The notes under the pieces: generated by a model
The model's database searches: none
Told to the model about the DNA's origin: nothing
Seen by the model: the letters and a program-made list of their open reading frames with translations, nothing else
In this document: piece after piece, positions 43,172 through 52,026 of the stretch
Numbering within the stretch: position 1 is the first letter of the stretch
Layout: each line of letters begins with the position of its first letter
Position numbers and translations under genes: made by a program
Source: Pseudonocardia xinjiangensis
GTDB lineage: Bacteria > Actinomycetota > Actinomycetes > Mycobacteriales > Pseudonocardiaceae
Length of the DNA stretch: 64,000 bases
Assembly (NCBI RefSeq): GCF_012911925.1
Contig: NZ_JAAXKY010000004.1
Coordinates: 61,782-125,781 of the forward strand
Reading direction: 5' to 3'

Positions 43172-44791
43172 ATGCGGTTGCGATCCCGTTCTTCCCGGAC
43201 ATTCGCGGCGATAGCCGTAGCACTTTCCGTCGCCCTGGTGGCGGCAGCATGCGGTGAGGTCAAGCAGGGTGCTCCCGGCACCACGATCCAGGCGGTCAAC
43301 GCCTACGGCGGGAACTTCGCCACGGAGGGCACGCCCAAGAAGGGCGGCACGCTGCTGGTCGGCGAGGACCGCGAGATCATCGGCTTCGATCCCACGGTCC
43401 AGAACCAGAACCCGGCTGCCTCGGCGATCTACGACTCGCTGCTGAAGGCCAAGCCCGACGGCACCGTCGAGCCGTTCCTGGCCAAGTCGATGGACACCTC
43501 CGACAACGGCCGGACCTGGACGATGGGCCTGCGCTCGGGCGTCAAGTTCTCCGACGGCACGCCTTTCGACGCCCAGGCCGTGATGATCAACGTCCAGCGG
43601 CACATCGACAAGGCCAGCTCGCCCGCGCACCCGGCGGCGGCACTGATCGCCTCGATGACCGCCCCGGACCCGCTGACCGTGGTCTTCACGCTGAAGCAGC
43701 CGATGGGGGACTTCGCCCTCAACTTCGGGGGAGCGTTCTTCGGCGGCACGCTCGGGATGATCATCTCCCCGGCGGCCTTGCAGAAGTACGGCGACCAGAT
43801 CGCGAGCCACCCGGTCGGCGCCGGCCCGTTCACCTTCGTCAGCTGGACGCGGGACTCCAAGCTGGTGCTGGCCCGCAACCCCGGCTACTGGCAGCCCGGC
43901 CTGCCCTACCTGGACGGCATCGAGTTCCGCCCGCTCCCCGACACGGAGACGCGCTACTCCTCGATCCAGAACGGGGACGTCGACATGATCTTCGGCGGGT
44001 ACAACCAGGAGCTCGTGCGTGGCCTGGCCAACCCGAACCTCAACGTCTACTACGGGCCGGGCAGCGCGGGCGAGTACATGTACTTCAACCTGACCAAGGC
44101 GCCCTTCAACGACCGGAACATGCGCGAGGCGATCATCCGGGCGATCGATCTCCGGGCGCTGTCCGCCAGCCAGTACAACAACCAGATGATCCCGGCGAAG
44201 AGCCTGTTCATCGAGGACAGCCCCTTCCACACCCAAGCCGCCTCCGACGAGTGGCCGACGTTCGACCAGGCGAAGGCCAAGCAGCTCGTCGACGCCTACC
44301 GCGCCTCCGGCGGGAACCCGGACTTCACGTTCAAGACGACCACCGCGCGGCAGGCCTTCGCCGAGTTCATCCAGGCCCAGATGGCGGCGATCGGGATCAA
44401 GGTCGACGTCAAGACCTACGACCTGGCGCAGTTCTCCTCGTCGGTGCTGCAGGGCAACGACTTCCAGCTCACGAGCTGGGTCGGCCCCTTCGACTACCCC
44501 GACCCCGCCGTGGCGCGGATCCTGTCCACGAGCGGCACCGGCAACTACGGCAAGTACTCCAACCCGCAGGTCGACCAGTGGCTGACCGACGCCGCCGAGA
44601 CCAGCGACCCGGCCCAGCGGACGAAGGACTACCAGCAGGTCGAGCTCCAGGTCGGCAAGGACCTGCCGCTCGCCTTCTTCACCCGCAGCTACCTGTCCAC
44701 GATCACGAAGAAGGACGTGAAGGGCATCGACCGGTTCATCCTGCGGGACATGTGGTGGGCGACGACCTGGCTGGACCGGACGGCACCGTGA
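43172..44791 (+). CDS. ABC transporter substrate-binding lipoprotein, family 5 (peptide/nickel type)
   Basis: The 539-residue protein has a lipoprotein signal (LVAAAC). The family-5 extracellular solute-binding fold follows: GGTLLVGEDREIIGFDP, GTVEPFLAKSMDTSDNG, GVKFSDGTPFDAQAV and the GYWQPGLPYLDGIEF region. It is an orphan: no permease or ATPase of this type is in the window. It follows the terminator of the previous operon after 170 bp. GATGAGGAG precedes the ATG. The ligand could be a peptide, opine or other oligomer. Confidence 0.87.
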   Translation: MRLRSRSSRTFAAIAVALSVALVAAACGEVKQGAPGTTIQAVNAYGGNFATEGTPKKGGTLLVGEDREIIGFDPTVQNQNPAASAIYDSLLKAKPDGTVEPFLAKSMDTSDNGRTWTMGLRSGVKFSDGTPFDAQAVMINVQRHIDKASSPAHPAAALIASMTAPDPLTVVFTLKQPMGDFALNFGGAFFGGTLGMIISPAALQKYGDQIASHPVGAGPFTFVSWTRDSKLVLARNPGYWQPGLPYLDGIEFRPLPDTETRYSSIQNGDVDMIFGGYNQELVRGLANPNLNVYYGPGSAGEYMYFNLTKAPFNDRNMREAIIRAIDLRALSASQYNNQMIPAKSLFIEDSPFHTQAASDEWPTFDQAKAKQLVDAYRASGGNPDFTFKTTTARQAFAEFIQAQMAAIGIKVDVKTYDLAQFSSSVLQGNDFQLTSWVGPFDYPDPAVARILSTSGTGNYGKYSNPQVDQWLTDAAETSDPAQRTKDYQQVELQVGKDLPLAFFTRSYLSTITKKDVKGIDRFILRDMWWATTWLDRTAP

Positions 44792-44925
44792 GGCAGGGTG
44801 TCACGGCGCTGAGAGAAGTCTGAGGTCGGTCGGCGACCGACGGTGGCGCCGGGTGGGTCGGGTCGGGTACCGAGAGGGCACGAGCCGACGCCGCCCGGCG
44901 CCGCGCCGATCGAAGGGACCCCGCC

Positions 44926-46104
44926 ATGACGCAGGCACGTCCGATGCCGATCCACATGCGGCGTGACGGTTTCGACCCGCCGGCGGAGCTCGCGCAGGTG
45001 CAGGCCACCGCGGGTCTCACCCGGGTCGAGACGTTGTTCGGGTTCTCGGCGTGGGTCGTCACCCGCTACGCCGACGTCCGCGAGGTGCTGGCCGACGCGG
45101 TGCGCTTCAGCAACGGCAGGCGCCCGCCCGGGTTCCCCGGGCTCGCCGGGGCCGACACCGAGGGATCGCTGCTTCTCAGCGACCCGCCCGAGCACACCCG
45201 GCTGCGGAAGCTCCTGAGCCCGGAGTTCACCGTGCGGCGGATCCGGCGGCTGGAGCCGAGGATCACCGAGATCGTCGAGGACCATCTGGCGGCGATGGAG
45301 GCGGCCGGGCCCCCCGCCGACCTGGTGGAGTCGTTCGCGCTGCCCGTGCCGTCGCTGGTGATCTGCGAGCTGCTCGGCGTTCCCTACGCCGACCGTGCGG
45401 AGTTCCAGGGGCGGGCGCGCCGGCAGCTCGACGTGTCGCTCGACCTGGAGGTGCGCGCGCAGGCCCGGGTGGAGTCGCGGGCGTTCATGGCCGAGCTGGT
45501 GGCGCGGGCGCGCGTCGAGCCGGGGGACGACCTGCTCGGCATGCTCGTGCGCGAGCACGGTGACGCGCTCACCCCCGGCGAGCTCACCGGCATCGCGAGC
45601 CTGCTCCTCATCGCCGGCCACGAGACCACCGCCAACACCATCGGCCTCGGTGTCCTCGCCCTCCTGCGCGACCCCGAGCAGCTCCGGCTGGTGCGCGACC
45701 GGCCCGAGGGCGTCGAGGCAGCGGTGGAGGAGCTGCTGCGCTTCCTCTCGGTGGTGCACAGCGGCGTGCCGCGGTTCGCGAACGAGGACGTGGAGCTCGC
45801 CGGTGAGCGGATCGCGGCGGGCGACCTGCTGGTGCTGTCGCTGCCGGTCGCCAACCGCGACCCCGAGCTCGGCCAGGACCTGGACCGCCTCGACGTCACC
45901 CGCGCCGTCACCCGCCACGTGGCGTTCGGGCACGGCGTCCACCACTGCCTGGGGGCGCCGCTGGCCCGCGCCGAGCTGCGCATCGCCCTCCCCGCGCTCC
46001 TGCGGCGCTTCCCGGCGCTCGCCCTCGCCGATCCCACCGCCGAGGTCGAGTTCCGCTCCTACAACGTCGTCTACGGGGTGAGGTCGCTGCCCGTCACCTG
46101 GTGA
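44926..46104 (+). CDS. Cytochrome P450
   Basis: The 392-residue bacterial class I P450 has the I-helix motif AGHETT (230-235), the ExxR helix in EELLRFL, and the heme loop FGHGVHHCLG with Cys341 as thiolate ligand. The acid-alcohol pair is replaced by the usual E-T. No ferredoxin gene accompanies it. GAAGGGA precedes the ATG. It is CYP105/107-like in pattern, so a small hydrophobic or natural-product substrate is likely. Confidence 0.9.
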   Translation: MTQARPMPIHMRRDGFDPPAELAQVQATAGLTRVETLFGFSAWVVTRYADVREVLADAVRFSNGRRPPGFPGLAGADTEGSLLLSDPPEHTRLRKLLSPEFTVRRIRRLEPRITEIVEDHLAAMEAAGPPADLVESFALPVPSLVICELLGVPYADRAEFQGRARRQLDVSLDLEVRAQARVESRAFMAELVARARVEPGDDLLGMLVREHGDALTPGELTGIASLLLIAGHETTANTIGLGVLALLRDPEQLRLVRDRPEGVEAAVEELLRFLSVVHSGVPRFANEDVELAGERIAAGDLLVLSLPVANRDPELGQDLDRLDVTRAVTRHVAFGHGVHHCLGAPLARAELRIALPALLRRFPALALADPTAEVEFRSYNVVYGVRSLPVTW

Positions 46105-46107
46105 GGC

Positions 46108-46530
46108 TCACGCCCTCGTCACCACGACGACCGGGATGACCCGGTCGGTGGCGGCCTCGTGGTCGGCGAAGAAGGGATAGGCCTCCTTCAGCGTGGACCA
46201 GAGGCGTTCGCGCTCGGCACCCGTGGCGGGGACGGCCGTGGCCTCGTAGGTCTCGGCGCCGACCTCCACGGTGACGTGGGGATCGGCCTCGAGGTTGCGG
46301 TACCACTCGGGATGGCGCGGTGCCCCCATGTTGGACGCGATGAGGAGCAGCCGGTCGCCGTCGGGATGGAACATCATCGGCGTGGTGCGCCGCTGCCCGG
46401 TGCGCCGTCCCGTGGTGGTGACCAGGACGAGGCGGTCCCGCTGCATACCGGGGATCTCGCCACCCGCCCGGAACTGCTCGATCGTCCGGCGGTTGATCTC
46501 CGCCATGTCGCTGGTGTCCGGTCTGCTCAT
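46108..46530 (-). CDS. Deazaflavin (F420H2)-dependent nitroreductase/quinone reductase (DDN-like)
   Basis: The 140-residue split-barrel protein has LVLVTTTGRRTGQRRTTPMM, LLLIASNMGAPRHPEWYRNL and HVTVEVG, diagnostic of the Ddn/nitroreductase family that uses F420H2. It reduces quinones or nitro compounds, probably at the membrane. GGAGG precedes the ATG at 46530. It converges on the P450, with 3 bp between the two coding regions. Confidence 0.9.
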   Translation of the reverse strand: MSRPDTSDMAEINRRTIEQFRAGGEIPGMQRDRLVLVTTTGRRTGQRRTTPMMFHPDGDRLLLIASNMGAPRHPEWYRNLEADPHVTVEVGAETYEATAVPATGAERERLWSTLKEAYPFFADHEAATDRVIPVVVVTRA

Positions 46531-46654
46531 TCGTCCTCCGTGTCTCGATCCGCCCGATCAGGGACATGATGGCCTGTTCATCCGACATGCGAGGACGCCT
46601 CGCGTAGCGTGACCCGCGGCGCGGCCGCGCCCGTGCTGACCGGGGGTGCTGCTG

Positions 46655-47041
46655 ATGAACCTCGAGAAGGTGGTCTTCGGCTTCTTCGTGCTGCTGGCCG
46701 CCACCCTGAACTTCGGCTTCTTCATCGGCGACATCGCCAACCCCGCGTTGCACAACATCTACGAGCTGTTCGCGGCGGTCGTCGTCAGCCTGATCGCGAC
46801 GGTCCTCAAGTTCGGCGACCGCACGCAGATCGGCGCCGTGCACCTGGCCACGAGCCTGGTGGCCGACCTGCAGCTCATCGCCGCGGCGCTCGCCTGGACC
46901 TACGCGGCCCACATCTCGACCGAAGGGCTCACCCCCTCCGCCATGGCCAGCGTCGTGTCGCTGTCGGGCGGCGCGCTGTTCGCGAACGTCGTGTCGGTGG
47001 TGCTGCTCGTCGTCGAGACCGTCTCGTACCACCGCCGGTAG
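46655..47041 (+). CDS. Small four-span membrane protein (DUF6394-like)
   Basis: The 128-residue protein has about four hydrophobic helices (MNLEKVVFGFFVLLAATLNFG, FAAVVVSLIATVL, VADLQLIAAALAWTYA, FANVVSVVLLVVE). ATG 46655 is chosen with GGGGG upstream; a GTG three codons earlier is possible. It lies 11 bp before the ion channel gene and resembles the small protein often paired with such channels, so it may be an accessory subunit. Confidence 0.7.
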   Translation: MNLEKVVFGFFVLLAATLNFGFFIGDIANPALHNIYELFAAVVVSLIATVLKFGDRTQIGAVHLATSLVADLQLIAAALAWTYAAHISTEGLTPSAMASVVSLSGGALFANVVSVVLLVVETVSYHRR

Positions 47042-47052
47042 GGGGTGCACTG

Positions 47053-48858
47053 GTGGGCAACCCACTGCTCTCGTTCTGGTGGCGCCTCTTCGGCCAGGAC
47101 GAGCAGCGGACGGGCCGGTTGCGCAGGCGCATCCCGATGGCGTCGGCGGTGCAGGCCTCGGCCACGATCTTCCTGATCCTGCGCCGGATGCGCGTGCCGC
47201 TCATCATCCTGATCACGATCTTCGCGGTGAGCGTGCTCGGCCTGACCCTCGTGCCCGGCCGCACGGCCGAGGGACTGGCGTACCGGATGTCGTTCTTCGA
47301 CGCCTTCTACTTCATGAGCTACACCGCATCGACGATCGGTTTCGGCGAGCTGCCCTACACGTTCACCGATGCCCAGCGGCTGTGGGTGACCGCCACGATC
47401 TACCTGACCGTCATCGGATGGGCCTACGCGATCGGCTCGCTGCTCGCGCTCGTGCAGGACCGCGCGTTCCGCCAGGCGCTCGCCCTGCAGCACTTCACGC
47501 GGAAGGTGTCGCGGCTGCGCGAGCCGTTCCTGCTGATCGTGGGGTACGGGCGCACCGGTGAGCTGCTCGGACGCTCGTTCGACGCGCTCGGCAGGCGGTT
47601 CGTCGTGATCGACTCCGAGAGCGAACGCATCGACGGTCTCGACCTCGACCCGTACCACGCCGACGTGCCGGGTCTCGTGGCCGACGCCCGCGATCCGGGT
47701 CATCTCGGCGTGGCGGGGCTCGGCAACCCGCACTGCGAGGCGGTGCTGGCCCTCACCAACGACGACGAGGCGAACCTGGCCGTCACCATGACCGCGGCCC
47801 TGCTGCGGCCGGACCTGCCGGTCATCGCGCGCACGGTCTCCACCCTGATCGCCGAGCGGATGCACGCCTTCGGCACGCCGACGGTCGTCAACCCCTTCGA
47901 CCGGTTCGGCGACCACCTGCGGATCGCGCTGCGCGCGCCCGCCACCTACCAGCTGATCACGTGGCTGGAGAGCGGGCCGGGGGCCGAGCTGCCGCCCCGG
48001 GCCAGGCCGCCGGCAGAGGGCCGCTGGGTGGTGTGCGGGTACGGCAGGCTGGGCCGCGAGATCGTCGAGGACCTGCAGGCGGAGGGCCTGGACGTGACCA
48101 TCATCGATCCCGTCGCCGACCGGCCGGCGGCTGCGGAGGAGGAGGCCACCCTCGTCTCCGGCCACGGGTTCGAGCCCGCGGTGCTGGAAGGGGCAGGCGT
48201 GGCGGAGGCGGTCGGTTTCGTCGCGGGCACGGACAACGACACGAGCAACCTGTCGCTCATCGCCGCCGCCCGGCGGGTCAACCCGGCCCTGTTCGTGGCG
48301 GCGCGGCAGAACCGCCCGTCCAGCGGGCCGTTGTTCGCCGTGATGGACGTCGACTCGCTCCTCGTGCCGACCGAGGTGGTGGCCCACGAGGTGTTCGCGC
48401 AGCTCAGCACGCCGTTGCTGTGGCGCTTCCTGAAGGAGGTGCCGCATCGGGGCGACCCCTGGGCGGCCGAGCTCGTCGACCGGATGACCGAGCTGTGCAG
48501 CCGGCACCTGGAGTCGCTGTGGAAGATCCGGCTCACCCACGACGAGGCGCCCGCCCTCACCACGTGGCTCGCGGGTGGCGATGCGCGGCTGGGTGATCTC
48601 CTGCGCGATCCCGACGTCCGCGAGGTGCGGCTGGACGTGGTCGTCCTGATGATCCTCCGGGACGACGAGTGCCTGATGACGCCGGACGACGACACGGTGC
48701 TCGCCACGCGCGACGAGCTGCTGCTCGCCGGGCGGCCCGCGGCGCGCCGCGCGCTCGACACGACCCTGGTCGTCGACGGGGCGCTGCAGTACGTCGTGAC
48801 CGGCCGGCATGTTCCGGCCAGCTGGATCTGGCGCCGCCTCTCCCGCGAACAGGGGTAA
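47053..48858 (+). CDS. Ion channel with two TrkA-N (RCK) domains
   Basis: The 601-residue protein has two membrane helices flanking a pore loop with filter TIGFGE (94-99), a variant of the potassium TVGYG. Two NAD-binding RCK domains follow, marked by LIVGYGRTGELLG and VVCGYGRLGREIV, plus C-terminal regulatory segments. It should be a ligand-gated K+ or non-selective cation channel. It starts at GTG 47053 with GGGGG upstream and is co-transcribed with the small membrane protein before it. Confidence 0.85.
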   Translation: MGNPLLSFWWRLFGQDEQRTGRLRRRIPMASAVQASATIFLILRRMRVPLIILITIFAVSVLGLTLVPGRTAEGLAYRMSFFDAFYFMSYTASTIGFGELPYTFTDAQRLWVTATIYLTVIGWAYAIGSLLALVQDRAFRQALALQHFTRKVSRLREPFLLIVGYGRTGELLGRSFDALGRRFVVIDSESERIDGLDLDPYHADVPGLVADARDPGHLGVAGLGNPHCEAVLALTNDDEANLAVTMTAALLRPDLPVIARTVSTLIAERMHAFGTPTVVNPFDRFGDHLRIALRAPATYQLITWLESGPGAELPPRARPPAEGRWVVCGYGRLGREIVEDLQAEGLDVTIIDPVADRPAAAEEEATLVSGHGFEPAVLEGAGVAEAVGFVAGTDNDTSNLSLIAAARRVNPALFVAARQNRPSSGPLFAVMDVDSLLVPTEVVAHEVFAQLSTPLLWRFLKEVPHRGDPWAAELVDRMTELCSRHLESLWKIRLTHDEAPALTTWLAGGDARLGDLLRDPDVREVRLDVVVLMILRDDECLMTPDDDTVLATRDELLLAGRPAARRALDTTLVVDGALQYVVTGRHVPASWIWRRLSREQG

Positions 48859-48860
48859 GC

Positions 48861-49637
48861 ATGGACAGCATGCGCGACTACCCGCAGTCGATGACCCCGC
48901 CCGAGGGCGTCGAGCCCGTGCCCCGGAGGGTGCGCGCCGTGCTCGCCGGCCGGGTCGTGCTCGACACCGTGCACGCTCTCTACGTCTGGGAGTGGCCGTT
49001 CTACCCCCAGTACTACATCCCGCTGTCGGACGTGGACCCGGACGTGCTCGTCGACGAGCAGCACGTCCAGCGCGTGAGCCGCGGCGTCACGCGGCTGCAC
49101 GGGCTCCGGGTCGGCGACACCGAGCGGCCGGGCTCGGCCCGGGTGTACACCGACGAGGCCGTGGAGGGGCTCGCCGGGACGGTGCGGTTCGACTGGGCCG
49201 CGATGGACTCCTGGTTCGAGGAGGACGAGCAGGTCTTCGTCCACCCCCGCAACCCCTACACCAGGGTGGACGCGCTGCGCTCCACCCGCACCGTGCGGGT
49301 GGAGCTCGACGGTGTGGTGCTGGCCGAGTCGTCGGCGCCGGTGATGGTGTTCGAGACCGGCCTGCCCACCCGCTACTACCTCGACCGCACCGCTGTGCAC
49401 TTCGAGCACCTGGAGCCGAGCGACACAATCACCCCGTGCCCGTACAAGGGCCGGACCAGCGAGTACTGGTCGGTGCGCGTCGGCGACCAGCTGCACCCGG
49501 ACCTGGCGTGGGCCTACGACTTCCCGACCGCGGCGCTGCTGCCCATCGCGGGCCTGGTGGCGTTCTACAACGAGAAGGTCGACGTCGTCCTGGACGGTGA
49601 GCCGCAGCCCCGGCCGACGACGCACTTCTTCCGCTGA
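48861..49637 (+). CDS. DUF427 family protein
   Basis: The 258-residue protein is built of two tandem DUF427 repeats, the second containing CPYKGRTSEYWSV and WAYDFPTAALLPIAGLVAFYNEKVDV, the family signature. The biochemical role is unknown. It begins 3 bp after the channel stop codon, so it may share its transcript. It is cytoplasmic by composition. Confidence 0.87.
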   Translation: MDSMRDYPQSMTPPEGVEPVPRRVRAVLAGRVVLDTVHALYVWEWPFYPQYYIPLSDVDPDVLVDEQHVQRVSRGVTRLHGLRVGDTERPGSARVYTDEAVEGLAGTVRFDWAAMDSWFEEDEQVFVHPRNPYTRVDALRSTRTVRVELDGVVLAESSAPVMVFETGLPTRYYLDRTAVHFEHLEPSDTITPCPYKGRTSEYWSVRVGDQLHPDLAWAYDFPTAALLPIAGLVAFYNEKVDVVLDGEPQPRPTTHFFR

Positions 49638-49653
49638 CGGCACCGACGTCCAC

Positions 49654-50310
49654 TTGGACCACCGGCGCGCCCACCTGGTCCTGATACTGGCGCTCACCTT
49701 CTCCACCGGTGTCGTCGACGCCGTCGGTTACCTGGACCTCGACCGCGTGTTCACCGCCAACATGACGGGGAACGTCGTGATGCTCGGGATGGCCCTGCTG
49801 GGCAGCGAGGACCTGCCGGTCGCCCGGCTCGCGCTGGCGCCCGCCGGGTACCTCGTGGGTGCCGCGCTGGCCGCGTGGGTGCTGCGCGCGGCACGTGGGG
49901 GCTGGTCGACGCGCACGTCCGCGCTCCTCGGGACCGTCGCAGGCGTCGTGCTGGTGCTGGCGCTGGTGCTGCCCCGGCTCGGGGCGCACCCCGCCGACCC
50001 CGTCGGGTCGGTCGTCACCTCGGTACTGGCCATGGCCATGGGCATGCAGGGAGCCACCGCCGGGTGCGTCGCGGTCGAGGACGTCACCTCGGTCGTGGTG
50101 GTCTCGACGATCACCGCGCTGGCCGCGGACTTCCTGCCCGGCAGGAAGGCGCTCTGGCGTCCCCACCTCGTCGTGGTTGCGCTGATCCTGCTGGGGGCCG
50201 CCGCCGGTGCCGGCCTGCTGCAGTGGAACATCACACCCGCGCTGATGCTGTCGTCGGTGATCACCGGCGGCGTCGCGATCGCGGGTCACCGGGCGGCCCG
50301 GGAGACCTGA
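49654..50310 (+). CDS. DUF1275 (YoaK) family membrane protein
   Basis: The protein has 218 residues and six predicted membrane segments. The signature TFSTGVVDAVGYLDL, VFTANMTGNVVMLG and MAMGMQGATAGCVAVEDV is diagnostic of DUF1275. The start is uncertain: TTG 49654 gives a compact N-terminus, while GTG 49597 would overlap DUF427 by about 40 bp. Function is unknown. Confidence 0.78.
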   Translation: MDHRRAHLVLILALTFSTGVVDAVGYLDLDRVFTANMTGNVVMLGMALLGSEDLPVARLALAPAGYLVGAALAAWVLRAARGGWSTRTSALLGTVAGVVLVLALVLPRLGAHPADPVGSVVTSVLAMAMGMQGATAGCVAVEDVTSVVVVSTITALAADFLPGRKALWRPHLVVVALILLGAAAGAGLLQWNITPALMLSSVITGGVAIAGHRAARET

Positions 50311-50436
50311 TCGCGCCGGCCGTCCGGCGTTCGTCCGCACCGATGGTGGGCATTCGTCCCCCACGCACCATGTTCTCCGGCGTAGGTGGGTAGACCGTCG
50401 GCAGCACTCGCCACAGCCGAACGGGGAGCTCAGCCG

Positions 50437-51504
50437 ATGACGTCCGGGAACGAGCTGCGCGACCTGGTCGGATCGACGGCGTACGACCGGGCAGGGGAGA
50501 GGATCGGGACGGTCGGTCAGGTCTACGTCGACGACGACACCGGCCGGCCCACCTGGGTCACCGTCCAGACCGGGCTCTTCGGGACCTGCGAGAGCTTCGT
50601 CCCGGTGGAGGACGCCGAGTTCGGCGACGAGCGGGTCACCGTGGCCTACGACAAGGCGACGGTGAAGGACGCGCCCTACATCTGCGAGGACAGCCACCTG
50701 TCCCCGCAGGAGGAGGAGCTGCTCTACCACCACTACGGCATCGAGTACGAACGCGTGGCCCCGGCGGCGGGCCCGACAGCCGATCCCGACCCCGACGGCA
50801 TGGACGACGACGAGGCCGACACCGCACTCGGCTGTGACACGGTCGGGGAGACCCTGCGTGATCAGCCACTTCCCGGGTATGTCCTCGCTTGCGACGCCGA
50901 CGCGCGGCGTCGGCAGTGGAAGGGGCAACCTGACATGTCACAGCGCAACACCGTGGTTCGAAGCCTGCACGACCTCGGGCTGGCCGCCTGGTTCGGTGGC
51001 TCACTGGCCGGTGCCGTCGCCGTCAACGGGGCTGCCGCCGACGTCCCCGACGAGAAGCAGCGCCTCCGGGTGGCCAACGCCGGATGGGCGCGCTGGACCC
51101 CGGTCAACCTCGTCGCGATCATCCTCCATCTCGTGGGGGCGACCGGGCTCCTCCTGGGCAACAAGGGCCGGGTGGCCGCGCAGCAGGGCGTCGGGGCCTC
51201 CACGACCGCCAAGTCCGCCGTGACCGGTGCCGCGCTCGCGGTGACCGCCTACAGCCGGCTGCTGGGCAGGAAGCTCGAGCGGGCGGAGGGCACGCCGATC
51301 GAGGGCGCCACGGATCCCGCCACCGACACCCCGTCCGACGTCGCGAGGACCCAGCAGCAGCTGGCGGTGTGCCAGTGGGTCGTCCCCGCGTTGACCGGCG
51401 CCCTCGTCGTGCTCAACGCCGTACACGGCGAGCAGCAGCGCCCGAAGCAGGTGGTGTTCGGGATCCTCGCGAAGCTCGCCCGCGTGTTCCCGGTTCGAGA
51501 GTGA
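50437..51504 (+). CDS. PRC-barrel domain protein fused to a membrane domain, with internal start
   Basis: The single frame encodes 355 residues. The first about 110 are a PRC-barrel stress-type domain (ELRDLVGSTAYDRAGERIG, VTVQTGLFG, LSPQEEELLYHHYGIEYE). From residue 167 (ATG 50935) a second protein-like unit of about 190 residues with two or three hydrophobic helices follows, common as a separate gene in actinobacteria. The joining segment looks like former intergenic DNA: it contains a perfect hairpin (50896-50914) and GGAAGGGG nine nt before the internal ATG. Both a fusion product and the separate second protein are likely. GGGGAG precedes the first ATG. Confidence 0.78.
   Translation: MTSGNELRDLVGSTAYDRAGERIGTVGQVYVDDDTGRPTWVTVQTGLFGTCESFVPVEDAEFGDERVTVAYDKATVKDAPYICEDSHLSPQEEELLYHHYGIEYERVAPAAGPTADPDPDGMDDDEADTALGCDTVGETLRDQPLPGYVLACDADARRRQWKGQPDMSQRNTVVRSLHDLGLAAWFGGSLAGAVAVNGAAADVPDEKQRLRVANAGWARWTPVNLVAIILHLVGATGLLLGNKGRVAAQQGVGASTTAKSAVTGAALAVTAYSRLLGRKLERAEGTPIEGATDPATDTPSDVARTQQQLAVCQWVVPALTGALVVLNAVHGEQQRPKQVVFGILAKLARVFPVRE
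50896..50937 (+). promoter_or_regulatory. Hairpin and internal ribosome binding site inside the PRC-barrel fusion
   Basis: GCCGACGC-GCG-GCGTCGGC (50896-50914) is a perfect 8-bp hairpin. GGAAGGGG follows nine nt before ATG 50935. This is the layout of a gene boundary inside an open frame. Confidence 0.6.
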
Positions 51505-51686
51505 TTGAGCGCTCATGCAGTAGTACCGAACCGTAACGACAGTAGGCGCGTACTAACCAACGAGGGGGAGTTCCACCCCGCACCACGCGGGGAGGCCCCA
51601 TGGTGACGATGCGCCGCTCCGATGGACTCTCGTCGGTGCGACCACGCCGGGCCGCTGGCCCGCCGTGTGCGGAGACGAGGTGAACG
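51505..51686. promoter_or_regulatory. Leader region upstream of the small ORFs and lysC
   Basis: The region contains the palindrome TGAGCGCTCA (51506-51515), right after the previous stop, and a perfect hairpin CCCCGC-ACCAC-GCGGGG (51576-51592). The former is operator-like. The latter could be a leader structure. No known riboswitch class is recognised. Confidence 0.4.
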
Positions 51687-51863
51687 ATGTTCGGTGAACG
51701 TGCAGGGACCCGGCTTTCCGAGCTGGACGGCCACGACCGGCGCCGTACCTGGGAGAACGTCTACGACGACGGATCGCGGGCCGAGCTGCTGCCCTACCGG
51801 AGCGAGCTGTGGCGGCTCGACGAGTGCGGGCCGGCATCAGGGCAGGATCCTCATGTGCTCTGA
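51687..51863 (+). CDS. Small hypothetical protein (58 residues)
   Basis: ATG 51687 is preceded by GAGACGAGG. The product is charged, with the motif RRTWENVYDDGSRAELLPYR in its middle. It ends in a stop that overlaps the next small reading frame by 11 bp. Codon use fits the neighbourhood. No family is recognised. It leads the run of overlapping frames into lysC. Confidence 0.5.
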   Translation: MFGERAGTRLSELDGHDRRRTWENVYDDGSRAELLPYRSELWRLDECGPASGQDPHVL

Positions 51864-52026
51864 GAACCCACCCGACCGCCGGACGGGGGACGACACCCGG
51901 CGGTCGGGGGAGCACACCATCGATCTGCTGGTCTCGTTCCAGCAGGCTCCTCCTCGAACACAGCACGGCCACGTGCTCCCGCACGGGGTGGGGACACGGC
52001 ACGACCAGGGGAGGAAGTTCGGATGA
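51853..52026 (+). CDS. Possible small hypothetical protein (57 residues) coupled to lysC
   Basis: This frame starts at ATG 51853 and its TGA overlaps the lysC ATG (ATGA), so ribosomes finishing it could start lysC. The sequence is polar (HTIDLLVSFQQAP in the middle) with no known domain. It may be a short leader ORF, not a functional protein. Confidence 0.35.
   Translation: MCSENPPDRRTGDDTRRSGEHTIDLLVSFQQAPPRTQHGHVLPHGVGTRHDQGRKFG

Noticed and set aside
43042..43257. Short + strand frame before the family-5 binding protein
   Set aside because: It overlaps the signal peptide region of a certain gene in another frame and has no supporting signals.
50875..50880. GGGTAT as a SigB-type -10 element for the second half of the PRC-barrel fusion
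   Set aside because: No GTTT-like -35 element is at the right distance.
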